A DNA stretch of 64,000 bases, from contig NC_012870.2 in the NCBI RefSeq assembly GCF_000003195.3, positions 5,014,501-5,078,500 on the forward strand, in the 5' to 3' direction. The stretch's first letter is position 1, and each line of letters opens with the position of its first letter. Under the pieces are notes generated by a model. It saw nothing but the letters and a program-made list of their open reading frames with translations, was not told where the DNA came from and made no database searches. Shown here piece after piece: positions 34,201 to 46,200 of this stretch. Origin of the DNA: Sorghum bicolor. Its lineage: Eukaryota; Streptophyta; Magnoliopsida; Poales; Poaceae. The translations under genes and the position numbers were made by a program.

Positions 34201-37200
34201 GAAGATGTCCTGTTCGGTTACCCTAAGGACTGAGATGTTCTGAGAACCGGTTCGTAGGAAGCCTTACACGCCACTCGCCTTATTATGGTGCGGGACGGAT
34301 GTACGACCAGCTAGTGCGGTGCCACTACTACTAGGTTGATAGCGGATAGTGTAGGGAGGTACGGGCATGAGGACCCACACCCTCCTAAGACAGCGTAGTG
34401 ACCTTTGGGGGCCCGGTACTACGCCTCACAGTCTCAGCATGCCGGTGGTACTCCGGTATGGCCCCAGTCCTGAGTGGTAGGGTGGCATCGTATTTAGTTG
34501 GAAGGCAGCCCGGTATCAGCCTAGACGAGCCGGTTCGTCGATGATGGTGATCTTGTGGTTAGTGTAAACCTCTGCAGAGTTTGGTTGATCGATCGATACA
34601 TATGCCGTCTTCTCGGCTATGGACCTTTCCTATGTTCCGCTTCGCTTGACTAGTGAGAGGAGTCCCTTCTATCTTCCCCTGGGTTTGTGTTGGATCCGGC
34701 GTTGGCCGTTGAGGCAAGGCACGAGCGGGAGTCGTACTTGCCGCCTAGAGAGTGAGAGTGTGGTGAGATGTGTGTGATGGGATGGATGGATGGATGTGTG
34801 GATGAGATGGATTAAAACTTGATGAATTATTATTATTAAAATATTGATGAACTTGCATAGAAAAAACTACAGCCATATATAGGCCTCTTGATCTACCCTT
34901 TTGCATTCCACTTACCACAAAGCTTACGCAAAAGCATAGGGTGGGAGCCAGTGGCCAGTACAAATCGTACTGAAAATTGTTTAGCAGGTTTTGAACGTGA
35001 TCTATGACGATAACTACGGAGAATAGAAGGATTAGGTGGTCTCGTTCCTGCGCTCAAGTTTGGTTCAGAGATGAAGGCTGCGCCCGCTGATAAACTACGC
35101 CGACTCTGATGATTGTCCGTGAAGGAGGAGCCTTCACCGCTGTCGCGCTACATCGACTCTGATAAAGACTCGCGTGTGTTTCCGCTAGAAAAACAATGTA
35201 ATAAGCTTGTTAATCAAGAGTTGTAAAGCAAATGTGTTGTAATCTTGTTTCTCACGATGTATGACTACGATAACAGCTGATATATGATAATGCGATGGTT
35301 CAATTTTTGAATTATCACATTATAATTCGAATCTGTGGATTTTTCCCTTTGTGGAAAAATCTGGGTCGTTTCAGTTGGTATCAGAGCCATACTTGACCCT
35401 AGGACGAGACCATTAGGACCAAACACTAGTTTAGAAGCCAAACATTCTATCTTTTGTAGAGTTATAGATGCTAACACTTGTTTTCCCCCCTCCGCCTTGA
35501 ATTCTGTTGCTAACTGACCTCCCTGTTTCATAAAGTTGACCGTTGGAATCTTTTCCCATACCCGCCCACGCTAGATCGGTAGTCGTGTGAGACTTTGAAG
35601 GTCTGTGAGTCGCCTCAAGTCAACACTATGCATTAGGAGTTGTAATGCTGATTGAGTGCTTGGATCTTATGTTCTTGCGTTTCGTCTGCTTCTTGTTGTT
35701 TGAGTGTATGTCATAGAACTGTTTTATGCGAGAAAAACTCTGGATCCCGTCCAATCTAGCTGGCTAAACCTAAGACTGTCCCGAAACTAGATAAGTGACC
35801 CTGGCTAACAGAGCCGAAAAAGGGTTTAAAGCTGATGCATCATGTCTTGCCCATCTATTTCAAAACTGTTTTTGGCTTCCAACTAAACTTGTCTTCAAAA
35901 TTGCCCTTTTGTTGAAAAAGTTTCTCTCCTTTTTGGTTGAAAAAGTTTATCTCTTTTACAAAACATCTTGGTTTCAAAAGGAAAAGTGTTTCAAAACTCT
36001 CTCAATATTCTTCCCTTTTCACAAATAAAGCAATTTTAACCCCCCTTTCTCAACTCAAACTCTATTTATGAAACGGTTTAAAAACAAGTTATCTTCAAAA
36101 GGTGTTACCAATCCTCTTTCTGAAAATCAAAAGTTCTACCTTCAACCAACAAAGTGGTTTTCAAACCAAAGATCTTTGGCTCAGTTTTGTTTTAAATGTC
36201 TTTGATTTTATCTCAAGAGCCAAATTCCTTTTAAAATTCAACCTTGCCTTAAAAGAAAAAGGAATTCCCAGTGATTTATTAAACAAAAACCATTGTGAAA
36301 AGTTTTTGTTTAGCAACCTTTCAAAAAAAAGAACGAAATGGACTTTCAAGTTTCAAAAATGTTTTGGTTGTGAAGGCTCTAACTTTCAAAATGCGAAATG
36401 ATTTCTTGTTATTTTCAAAACTAATTTGTTTGACTCTAATAAAAAGGGAGCAATACCTTGTTTTAAAGAAAATAGTAATAATAAAATGAAAGAATTTTAA
36501 AATCTTTTGATTTGAAATCTTTTATAATAAAACCTTCAAAATATTTGGTTCTCAAAACTTGTATTGAATTCAACCCTCTGCAAAAGCTCTCTTCATTTTG
36601 AAGTCTCAAAAAAAAAATTGACTTTGTAAAATCGCTTTCACTCCATTTATGAAACCTGTTTTTTCCGAAAAACATTCCTTTCAAAAGCTTTTTGCAAAGA
36701 GTGATGCATGAAAAACTGCTGGTGAAAGCCAACAACCCTAGCTATGTTTAAGCCTGCCATGCACTCCTAGAGAGCCAGATGTTCATCAACCTGGTGCGAT
36801 TCTTGGATACCCATCGCCTTATTGTGAGAATTTGGATACCCAACACCAGCGAGTGAGCCTTGGATACATCCTGAACATGACTCGCCCCCACATGGAAAAG
36901 GTTTGTGGAGCCATCTTTCTGATAGCAAAACAACTCAGAAGTAAGAAAAGCTTTGGGAACGACACCCGCGTTTCTTCACCGACCGAGCAACGCCTAAATC
37001 TCGGGGACGAGATTCCTGTAAGGAGGGTGGACTGTAACATCCCAGATTTTCACGAAAACCAAAAATACGAGTTTTTTTAAAATTTTTCCTGTAATCGTGT
37101 GAATCATATAGTATTTAGGTCAAACTCGATCCTAACCCGCTAACAAATCGTGGCATACATATAGATTTGTTTGTAGACGGGTCGTCTTAAGTTGGATCTT

Positions 37201-40200
37201 GTTAGGGTTTTGAGTTTCTTTTGGAGTGCACAAATCCGTAGCAAAGCCTTCCCGAATTTTCGTTGAGCCTATCTCAAAGGCGAAGCGGATCCCTTCTCAA
37301 CCTTTTCGTTGGAGTACGTCTCAAACTCCTTTTGATCCTTTTGAACTCTCCCTGAAATTCCCTTCTCTCTCTCTTTGATCTTATCTAAATCTCCTCCGCA
37401 AAATCTATCTTAAATTCATGGTAACTCATCTCAATCTCTTGTTGAGTTCTCTCTCGAATGCCCCTCATTTTTTTTTCCCTTTTAAAATTTCTCTCAAAGC
37501 CCTTGAGTCAAATTCGTAAATGGAAGATCCATCTCCTTTCATGGGCCAATTCTTTCCTCCTCTTCCTCCCTCCCTCGGCCCAGCCTGGGCACCCTTCCCC
37601 CCTGTCCGGCCCAACTCGCGCGCGCCAAGGCCCAGTCTGCCCCTTACCCCCCAGCCAGGTCGGCCCACCTCGTTCCCCCTGTCTCCCCTCCGAGGCCCAG
37701 CTCTTTCCTTGGCCCATCCAGTGCCGCGCTGGCCCATTCGCTTCTCCCTGCTCTGGCCCAAGTCGTGGCCGGCCCAGCAGCCAGCGCCCCAGCCCCAACC
37801 CTAGCAGGGAGCTGGACACCTGAGCCCCAGAGCCGCCGCCGCCGTCGCCCAAGGCAGAGCCGCGCCAGCGCTCGCGCCTGCCACGGCTTCCGTGCGACCC
37901 CGCATCCACCGCCGCGTGTCCCGCTGCGGACACGGACGCCGAGGATGGCCGCAGCGTCCCTGGAGCCCTAGCGCCCGCGCTATAAAAGCGGCAGCAGCCG
38001 CTCGCCCTTCTTCTACCCGCCGCCGCCGCCATAGCCGACTCGAAGCTCCGCACCCTCACCAAGCGCCTCGACCCCGACCTCGCCCCGCGCACCTGCACCA
38101 CCGAGCTCGGTCACGCCGTGACGCCGTCGATCGCCACCACGATGTCGCCCGCAACTGCGTCGCCCGAGCGTCTCGTCCTCGGCACCACCTCGGCACTCGC
38201 ACCGCGCCCTCGCCGAGCAGCAGCAGAGCCGCGGCCATGGCCTCGCCCTGCCGACGCCGCCAAGCACCACTGCGCCCGCCTCGGCCGTGCCCCTACCTCT
38301 GTGTCAAGCTTCATCACCACGCGGGGGTCAGCCGCGGTGCCGTCCTCGCTGCGCAGCGGCCTCGCCCGGCGACGTCGAGCCCGCTGCCCTCGCCGCGTCG
38401 AGCTTCGACCACGGCCGGCCGCGTGGACGCCACAGCCCGGCCGAGCCTCTGCCTCGCCACCGTGGGAGTCGCCGCGGCCACGACGCCTTCAGCCCCGGCG
38501 CCCCTCCGCGTCTACGACGGTGTCGACCGCGAGCCCCCGTGCTGTCATGGAGCTTACCTCGTCGAGCCGACACGCCGTCGACAGAGCCACCGATGCCGCG
38601 CGCCGGGCACCAGAGCAAGCCCCTTCGCCGAGCACCCGATGCGCCCCGTTGCCGCGGCCACGCCAGGACATCGCCATGGTCACCGCGTCAGCGCCGGCCG
38701 TGGTGATCGCGACCCCGACCACGACGCCGTGCTCATCTTGCCACGGTGACCGCGAACTTCCCTTTTGCTGGCTGCCGATCACCACTGAACGTGCAGCAGC
38801 GGCAGCACCACCCCGCGCGAAGCTCTTCTCTGCCGCCGGTGAGCCACCAGTGCCCAAGTGCCCTCCTTGCTAGCTTTCTGTTTTGCCTTGCTGAAACCGG
38901 CCTTTGTGCCGTGTTCTTCACTGTACAGGGATGCTGCACCCATGTCGTGCCACTTGCCGGAGCCGTTGGACTTAACATCGCTGCTGTTGGAGCACCGAAC
39001 CTCGAGGCGTTGCCGAACCCCAAGACTTCTCTTTCAGATGCACCCCGGCCACTTGCAGCAAGCCGCGACCAAGCTGTAGAAGCCCTCTGCCATCCTCGCC
39101 CGCAAGGTCGAACCTTGAACCTAGCCGACATCGTCTCCGACGTTGGCAAAACCCTTGCCGTTCATTTCGATATCATACATGCCATGTATCTTGCTCATGT
39201 ATGCATTATGATCTATCTGCATGACCATTTGTTCATCTATCCATGTCATGCACTTGTTACATGATTATTCATCTCATATCTCGTTTAATGCGCGATCTAT
39301 CTTCGTCTATATCTCTGCCTGTGCCGTGCCTTCGTGCCGGTCTATTTATCTATCTCTATCTCTTTTGGTCGCTATGGAAATGTGCTACTCCGAGTCGTCG
39401 TCTTGTTAGTGTTGCAATTTGTGCTTTTGTTCTTGTCGTTGTGGACCGTGCCGTCGAGCCGGTTGAGAGAGTGACGTGTTTGGATGTTGCGATCGCGAGT
39501 TCGTCTCGCCATGGCCGTAATGCCGAGCATGTCCCTTCTCTCGTATTTCTGTTGTTCCTTCTTTTGTTATTTGCATGCCTGAGGACCGAGCCTTCGAGCC
39601 GGTTAGGGAAAATGGTGGAGCGTTCGATCATTTCGATCGTGGGTTCGTCCCGCCGTGATCGCGATGCCGAGCGTAACTCATTCCCTGTGATTAGTTGTCT
39701 TCGCTGCGCTACGGTCGTTAGCTCCTATTCCCGTCCCTCGAACGTGGTCATCGTGGACTCGATGTCGTTAACGACGCGGTTCTTACCCGCACACTCGAGA
39801 CCTAAATGACCTAGTCTAGTGGGATACGAATTAGGGGACAACCTTCGTAGAACTATCGGAGAAACTCGTTAGGTGAAGCTCATGGCCGCGAGTCCACCTT
39901 GCCATGGCCATTGGGCTTTACCCCATTTCTCCCGTGTTTATCCTAACCACCTCGTATGCTTGTACCACTTCGACTATAGCATTCCCTCGGACCTAGCGGT
40001 GACAACCACATCGCTATGGGCCTTAGGAATAGCCTTGTGCTGATTTAGATGCACAGTCATGGTGCCCTACAAGTGGGTTGGGATCGTGGGGTCGTATTCC
40101 TTTTATCCAACCGTCGTTGTTCCATGATGAGTTGGTCGAAAGAGTATGGACTCCATTCTTCTTCTCTCTTGTTCTCAATCCCGTCGATCCAGTAAGATGG

Positions 40201-43200
40201 GGATTAAGCCCCTTTTGCTTGTTTGATGTTTTGTTTCCAATCCCGCGATTCCCGCCGTTGCTATGGCGAGCGGATCAAAGGAAGGTGAATCCCGTGTCTT
40301 TTTCCGCCTTTTTGGTTCTTCGTGCTTAAACTCTTGTATGCTTGTACCTATATCGATCGTAGCATTTCTTTGGTTCTTGTGGTGACAACCGCACCGCAAA
40401 GAACCTTAGTGATGTCATAGTGCATTTAGTGCACCTAGGTTGTGGTACCCTACAAGTGGTTTGAGTACTCGTGTTCCTTATGTGTCACTCTTTCTAATCC
40501 CCCGTCTCTTACCATGGCGAGTGGATGGGAAGAAGTAGACCACTCCCCTTTTCTTCTTTCCTTGTTCCACCCTCTCTTGGCTCTCGCCAACTACAATGGC
40601 GTATGGATTGAGAGAGACCGGAACTTCGCGTGCTCATAGTCTTTTCGATTCTTGTCGATCTCCGTGATGCTTGGATCGAAGAGCCACTACCTATGGTGTT
40701 TGCTTATGATAAGTTAGGGTCTAAGCCAATTATTAAAGTCGTACAGGTTGACTTAGTCGACCCAGGAAGTACCGGCTAGGCTAAGACTCCAGCTTGTACT
40801 TAGTGAACAACCATTCCCATTTCTTTTAGCCCAAAGATCGGACATCCGCCGAGAGGGCTAAGCCGTTTTCCTTTCGTTGCTCTTTTAGTGTAGTTGTTCC
40901 TCAGTGTTATGTCGTCTCTTTTCGTAGTCTTTCGAGGTCTAGTGGTTTGATTGTTTCGCCTTGTTTGTCGCTTTCGAGGTAGTCGCTTCGAGGTTAGCGT
41001 TGATCGGACCAGGACCAGTTGAAGGAAGAACATGTAGAAAGGAGGATCTTGGATGAGTACAACTACAAGTGAACTGAGGATCTTGGAAATGTCACTCGAC
41101 AGGTGCCACGTCCCACCCAACCTCGTAGAATCCTATTAGACATGCAATATTATAGATGCTAGTGCTTTACTTTTATGCAAATGAACTATGATAGGTTGCA
41201 TGGTAGAAATGCTTGTGAGCCATTGCCTTGTTGCAACCTATAACCCTCGCACACCCGCTGTTAGGTTAGATGCTTGCATACTACTTGCCACTGCTTCTAC
41301 TACGCATTATATCTGTGATGTGATGCATTGTGGAGGATTGGATGTGAGTGGATAAGGCACGTGTGCCGATAACTGGTTAAGAAATGGATAATGGATATGG
41401 GGAGATCTTGGCGTGTGTCTTGGGTGTGTGGTGAGGGTCGAGTCGACCGAGCAGGATTTACGACGAGTCTTGGGACAAGTCTTGCCGGGGAATGCTACCT
41501 GGGCGTTCTCCATGAGAGATACCTGTGGCGGGTACATGTGACAGGGAGAGGTCCCGGAGTGGAGTGTCTTCGTGGGACGAAGCACCGGGATGGGAGGTGC
41601 TGTATAGCACGGGGTAGCCGGGTGTCCCGTCGAGAGGGGCATCGGCTGGCCCCTCGTGAAGATGTCCTGTTCGGTTACCCTAAGGACTGAGATGTTCTGA
41701 GAACCGGTTCGTAGGAAGCCTTACACGCCACTCGCCTTATTATGGTGCGGGACGGATGTACGACCAGCTAGTGCGGTGCCACTACTACTAGGTTGATAGC
41801 GGATAGTGTAGGGAGGTACGGGCATGAGGACCCACACCCTCCTAAGACAGCGTAGTGACCTTTGGGGGCCCGGTACTACGCCTCACAGTCTCAGCATGCC
41901 GGTGGTACTCCGGTATGGCCCCAGTCCTGAGTGGTAGGGTGGCATCGTATTTAGTTGGAAGGCAGCCCGGTATCAGCCTAGACGAGCCGGTTCGTCGATG
42001 ATGGTGATCTTGTGGTTAGTGTAAACCTCTGCAGAGTTTGGTTGATCGATCGATACATATGCCGTCTTCTCGGCTATGGACCTTTCCTATGTTCCGCTTC
42101 GCTTGACTAGTGAGAGGAGTCCCTTCTATCTTCCCCTGGGTTTGTGTTGGATCCGGCGTTGGCCGTTGAGGCAAGGCACGAGCGGGAGTCGTACTTGCCG
42201 CCTAGAGAGTGAGAGTGTGGTGAGATGTGTGTGATGGGATGGATGGATGGATGTGTGGATGAGATGGATTAAAACTTGATGAATTATTATTATTAAAATA
42301 TTGATGAACTTGCATAGAAAAAACTACAGCCATATATAGGCCTCTTGATCTACCCTTTTGCATTCCACTTACCACAAAGCTTACGCAAAAGCATAGGGTG
42401 GGAGCCAGTGGCCAGTACAAATCGTACTGAAAATTGTTTAGCAGGTTTTGAACGTGATCTATGACGATAACTACGGAGAATAGAAGGATTAGGTGGTCTC
42501 GTTCCTGCGCTCAAGTTTGGTTCAGAGATGAAGGCTGCGCCCGCTGATAAACTACGCCGACTCTGATGATTGTCCGTGAAGGAGGAGCCTTCACCGCTGT
42601 CGCGCTACATCGACTCTGATAAAGACTCGCGTGTGTTTCCGCTAGAAAAACAATGTAATAAGCTTGTTAATCAAGAGTTGTAAAGCAAATGTGTTGTAAT
42701 CTTGTTTCTCACGATGTATGACTACGATAACAGCTGATATATGATAATGCGATGGTTCAATTTTTGAATTATCACATTATAATTCGAATCTGTGGATTTT
42801 TCCCTTTGTGGAAAAATCTGGGTCGTTTCAACCACGACTATGACTACATGATAGTCATACTCATACAGTTTATGCATCATCCGTTGATGGATAAAGCTAA
42901 GGAATTCACGAATGAGCTAGGTCGAACTACTAAGAAATATTTGGGCATATAGCCAAGCCAATTTTAGTTGCTAACATGATAATTAACTGGCTCGTTATGG
43001 CTCGCGAGCAGCTCACGAGCTGGCTCGAGCTAAAACGAGCTAGCTCATTATAAAACGAGCTGGCTCATTATAAAACGAGTCGAGCTCGAGCTCGAGCCGA
43101 GCTATTAACGAGCGAGTCGAGCGAGCTAGCGAGTTACGAGTTTTTTGTCCAGCCTTACCCACAGGGTAGAGTCAGCCTCAGGCTTATTAGCCACTGTCGT

Positions 43201-46200
43201 GTAAAGGGAGAACCTAGACAATGAACTAGAAAGGAATCAAATCAGAGAGGAACCTTTCCTCGTTCGTTCCCCAAGTTATCTGTTGTGATCTTGCTTACAT
43301 CCTGGCACCTTGTTGTGGCTACGGGTAGTTACATAACGTCAATGTGAACCTTTCTGCCCAGAATCCATAAAGCCAAAAATAATCCTTTCTACAGATTTTT
43401 GTCATTCTTTTTCTAAAGCTTGCACTGAAGCCCCTTTTGCTTTTCAGTTCTGCCGGTGCCTCATCACCTGCTATGCAAACTAATGTTGCAAGCATAGATT
43501 GGTTGGGTGGCAAACAAGCTTCCAGAGTTGACTCGTCATCATAAGTTGCTGCACATGCATATCATCCTTCCCACAGTTTTGATGCAGGTGGAACTGCTAT
43601 GGATTCTGCACCATCATGTAGGCCATGGGAACATGGAGACTTGCTTCGCCGACTGGCAACATTTAAGCCTTCAACTTGGGCTTCTAAACCGAAGGTATCT
43701 TCCCTAGTTGGGACTACTAGGGTCTACGGTACCTGTGTCATTTCACATGCTTTATAGTTTCTCTTGTGTTGTGTTGCATGTACCATATATCGCTTGTTTG
43801 GGCTTTAGTATACAACTAATTAGGCTCGTTCATCTCTCCTCCACCCAAGTTGTCCCTGAAGCTAACTCCATAATGATACGATAATGTTGGTCGCACACTT
43901 CTTTTGTCACCATTTGTTGGTGGCAGTAATACAAAACATGCCATAGGTCTAAAAATGTGACCATGGAATCATAATCCAAATCATTATGCACATATAGGCC
44001 TCTCCACTTTTATATCTCCTATAACATAAAGTTCTTGCTTTGATAATATTGAAATTCGCAAGAAGTTAGTACTCTTCCACCATTTTGCTTATTGCAAGTG
44101 GTATTTAAACGTTGTTTACTTTGCTTGAAATTGGATGTTGCTTTCAGCAACTGAGTATCAAATTGCATAGTTTATAGTCTTCCTACCACATCTTGGAGGT
44201 CAGTACTCAGTAGAACACCAATATGGGCTGATTGTTGTCTTCGTTGCACTATCCAATTTGGTAACCTTATCTTTCTTTAAATGAAGCCTGGTACTGTGCT
44301 AATCTGGCTAGGCATTTGCTGGATGCTTGCTTGACCTTTATAGGGATCCTTCAACTTCTGAATTTCTTAATATTAGTTATGTGATTTGATGTTCATTTTT
44401 CCAGGCTGCTAGTTCATTGTCCTGTGCTCAGAGAGGTTGGGTGAACGTTGACCTGGACAAAATTGAATGTGAGTCATGTGGTGCACATCTAATCTTCAAT
44501 GCATTGACATCCTGGTCCCCTGTTGAAGGTATGTTTTGTCTTGATACACTTTTGTTTTGTGATAAATTTACTACTATGCTAAGTGACTGGTTGTTATGTG
44601 TATCTGTCTTACAAGTTACATTTATTTGCTCTGCTACTAACATAAGTTATGTTTGACAGCTAGAATACTTGTAACTTGAGTCAGATCATTTATTTATTTA
44701 CTATTGTATGTGAAAAGGTAGTCAAGAATTATATATACAGATTTAATGCCGCAAACATTTGTTCAAAACATCTTGAACAGAGTTGGATATTCTGAGGTGA
44801 GAGGAGAGTTTATACATGCGACATATCACAATGTTTTCAGTCACTTCACGTGAATATAGAGGGTATTTTGTAGGATACAAGATGATTCCAAGTTGGAAAA
44901 TTGAACAAGTCTGTAAACTACTCTGACCCTGGCCCTCCACTTACACAATCATCCTTGCATCTGAAACTCCAAATGTTTAGGATTCTGGTAGCAGCAACAA
45001 ATGCACCATTGTCATCGAACCATGCTTAAAGATTTTGGGTCTCACATAAAAATGTATGGATGTCCAATGTTTTGAGTTATTGGTCAAGTAACATCTGACA
45101 TGACTCAGAAAAACAAACTATCTGTAATGTGCAATATCATGACTATTATTACTTATGTCTTACTGTTGTGCTAGGCTAGAAATAGATTGGCACATCTCTG
45201 TTTGCAAACTGAATTTTGTTCAGCTGTGAAACCTTTCTTTGTGTCTTCTATTAGTTGCAAATGCTGGAGAATCCTTTGCCGAGCAGCTTGATGCAACACA
45301 CCATAATAGTTGTCCCTGGAGAGGCAATAACTGTGCTGACAGCTTGGTCCAACTTCATCTTACACAATCAGCTCTTATTGGAGGGTTTAAAGATCGCTGC
45401 GATGGGCTTTTACAGTTTACCTCACTTCCTGTGATTGCACCATCTGCAATTGAGAACATGAAGCTTTCCAGGAGCGCACAAATTGATCGTCTGTTGTCCC
45501 AGTCAATTACCTTTTTATCTGGTATTCTGGGCTGCAGAGCAGAGAGTACAGCAGGAATTGATATCCACCAAGATTTCTCTTGTAGCTACTCTCAAGTATG
45601 CTGATCTCTTTTCATGTACACGTTTCTTTATTGGCGCTAACACGATATTATTTTGCATTGCCTCTAGTTTCTGGGTCTTTCTTTAATTTAGGTGCTTTTA
45701 TCAATGAGTTTGTAGGCACAGAAGCTCATAAGCCTGTGTGGATGGGAGCCTAGGTGGCTTCCAAATGTTCAAGACTGTGAAGAAAATTCAACGCATTCAG
45801 CTAAAAATGCACCGTCAGTTGGACCTGATGAACGGTTCTATCCCCATTTTGTTGAACATAACAAAAATTCATTTTCTGCATCAGCCAAGAAAGATAAGGG
45901 GAAAGGCAAATTGCCTGTTGGAGATTCTGGATGCAGCATGAGGTCACCGTTATTAGATTGTAACCTGTGTGGAGCTACAGTCAGGATGCGGGACTTTAGA
46001 CCTGTATTACGTCCTTCTCGTTTTAGTCCGAATAACATTGATGTGCCTGAAACAGGCAGAAAGCTAACACTGACACGTGGAGTTAGTGCCACCAGTGGTA
46101 TCAATGAGTGGGTTACTGATGGGGTCGACAGAGGTCAAGATGAAGGGCGTGATGAAGCAGCAACAGATGAGGGAAAACCACTGTCACTTGTTGGAGTAGA

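Larger units (their letters stand above)
35374..37032 (+). other. Non-coding interior of the retrotransposon
   Basis: Only 1,659 bp. The primer site lies at its start. A long stretch (35800-36700) is rich in TTTCAAAA-like repeats, and its frames are short and compositionally biased. Near 36995-37015 CTCGGGGACGAG resembles the end of pol in Del/Tekay elements. I see no protease, reverse transcriptase or integrase motif. Confidence 0.8.
29575..42830 (+). mobile_element. Non-autonomous LTR retrotransposon (LARD-like), 13,256 bp
   Basis: Two direct LTRs (29575-35373 and 37033-42830) begin TGTAACATCCC and end GGTCGTTTCA. ACCAC is duplicated at both sides (29570-29574 and 42831-42835). After the left LTR comes a tRNA-Met primer site, and before the right LTR a purine tract. 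The 1.66 kb internal region has no gag or pol frame, so the element depends on others for movement. The TGTAACATCCC start and the CTCGGGGACGAG motif just before the purine tract resemble the Del/Tekay group of gypsy elements. LTRs of 5.8 kb are unusually long compared with the interior. I could see only two substitutions and one 1-bp indel between the LTRs, so insertion was recent. Confidence 0.93.
29279..43157. mobile_element. hAT-like GGCTCG-rich element split by an LTR retrotransposon
   Basis: CCCACAGG flanks both ends (29271-29278 and 43158-43165). The ends CGGGGCTGGATA and (minus strand) TAAGGCTGGACA are related, and the arms carry the GGCTCGTTA/TAACGAGC repeats seen at 21125-21679. Without the 13.3 kb insertion the element is about 620 bp. 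It lies in intron 1 of the NIPA-like gene. Confidence 0.88.

Noticed and set aside
35800..36740. Possible gag or pol remnant in the retrotransposon interior
   Set aside because: Frames are short, Phe/Lys/Leu-rich from TTTCAAAA-type repeats, and show no zinc knuckle, protease or reverse transcriptase motif.
29575..42830. Segmental tandem duplication of host DNA
   Set aside because: TG...CA ends, 5-bp target duplication, primer site and purine tract show that the two 5.8 kb copies are LTRs of one element.
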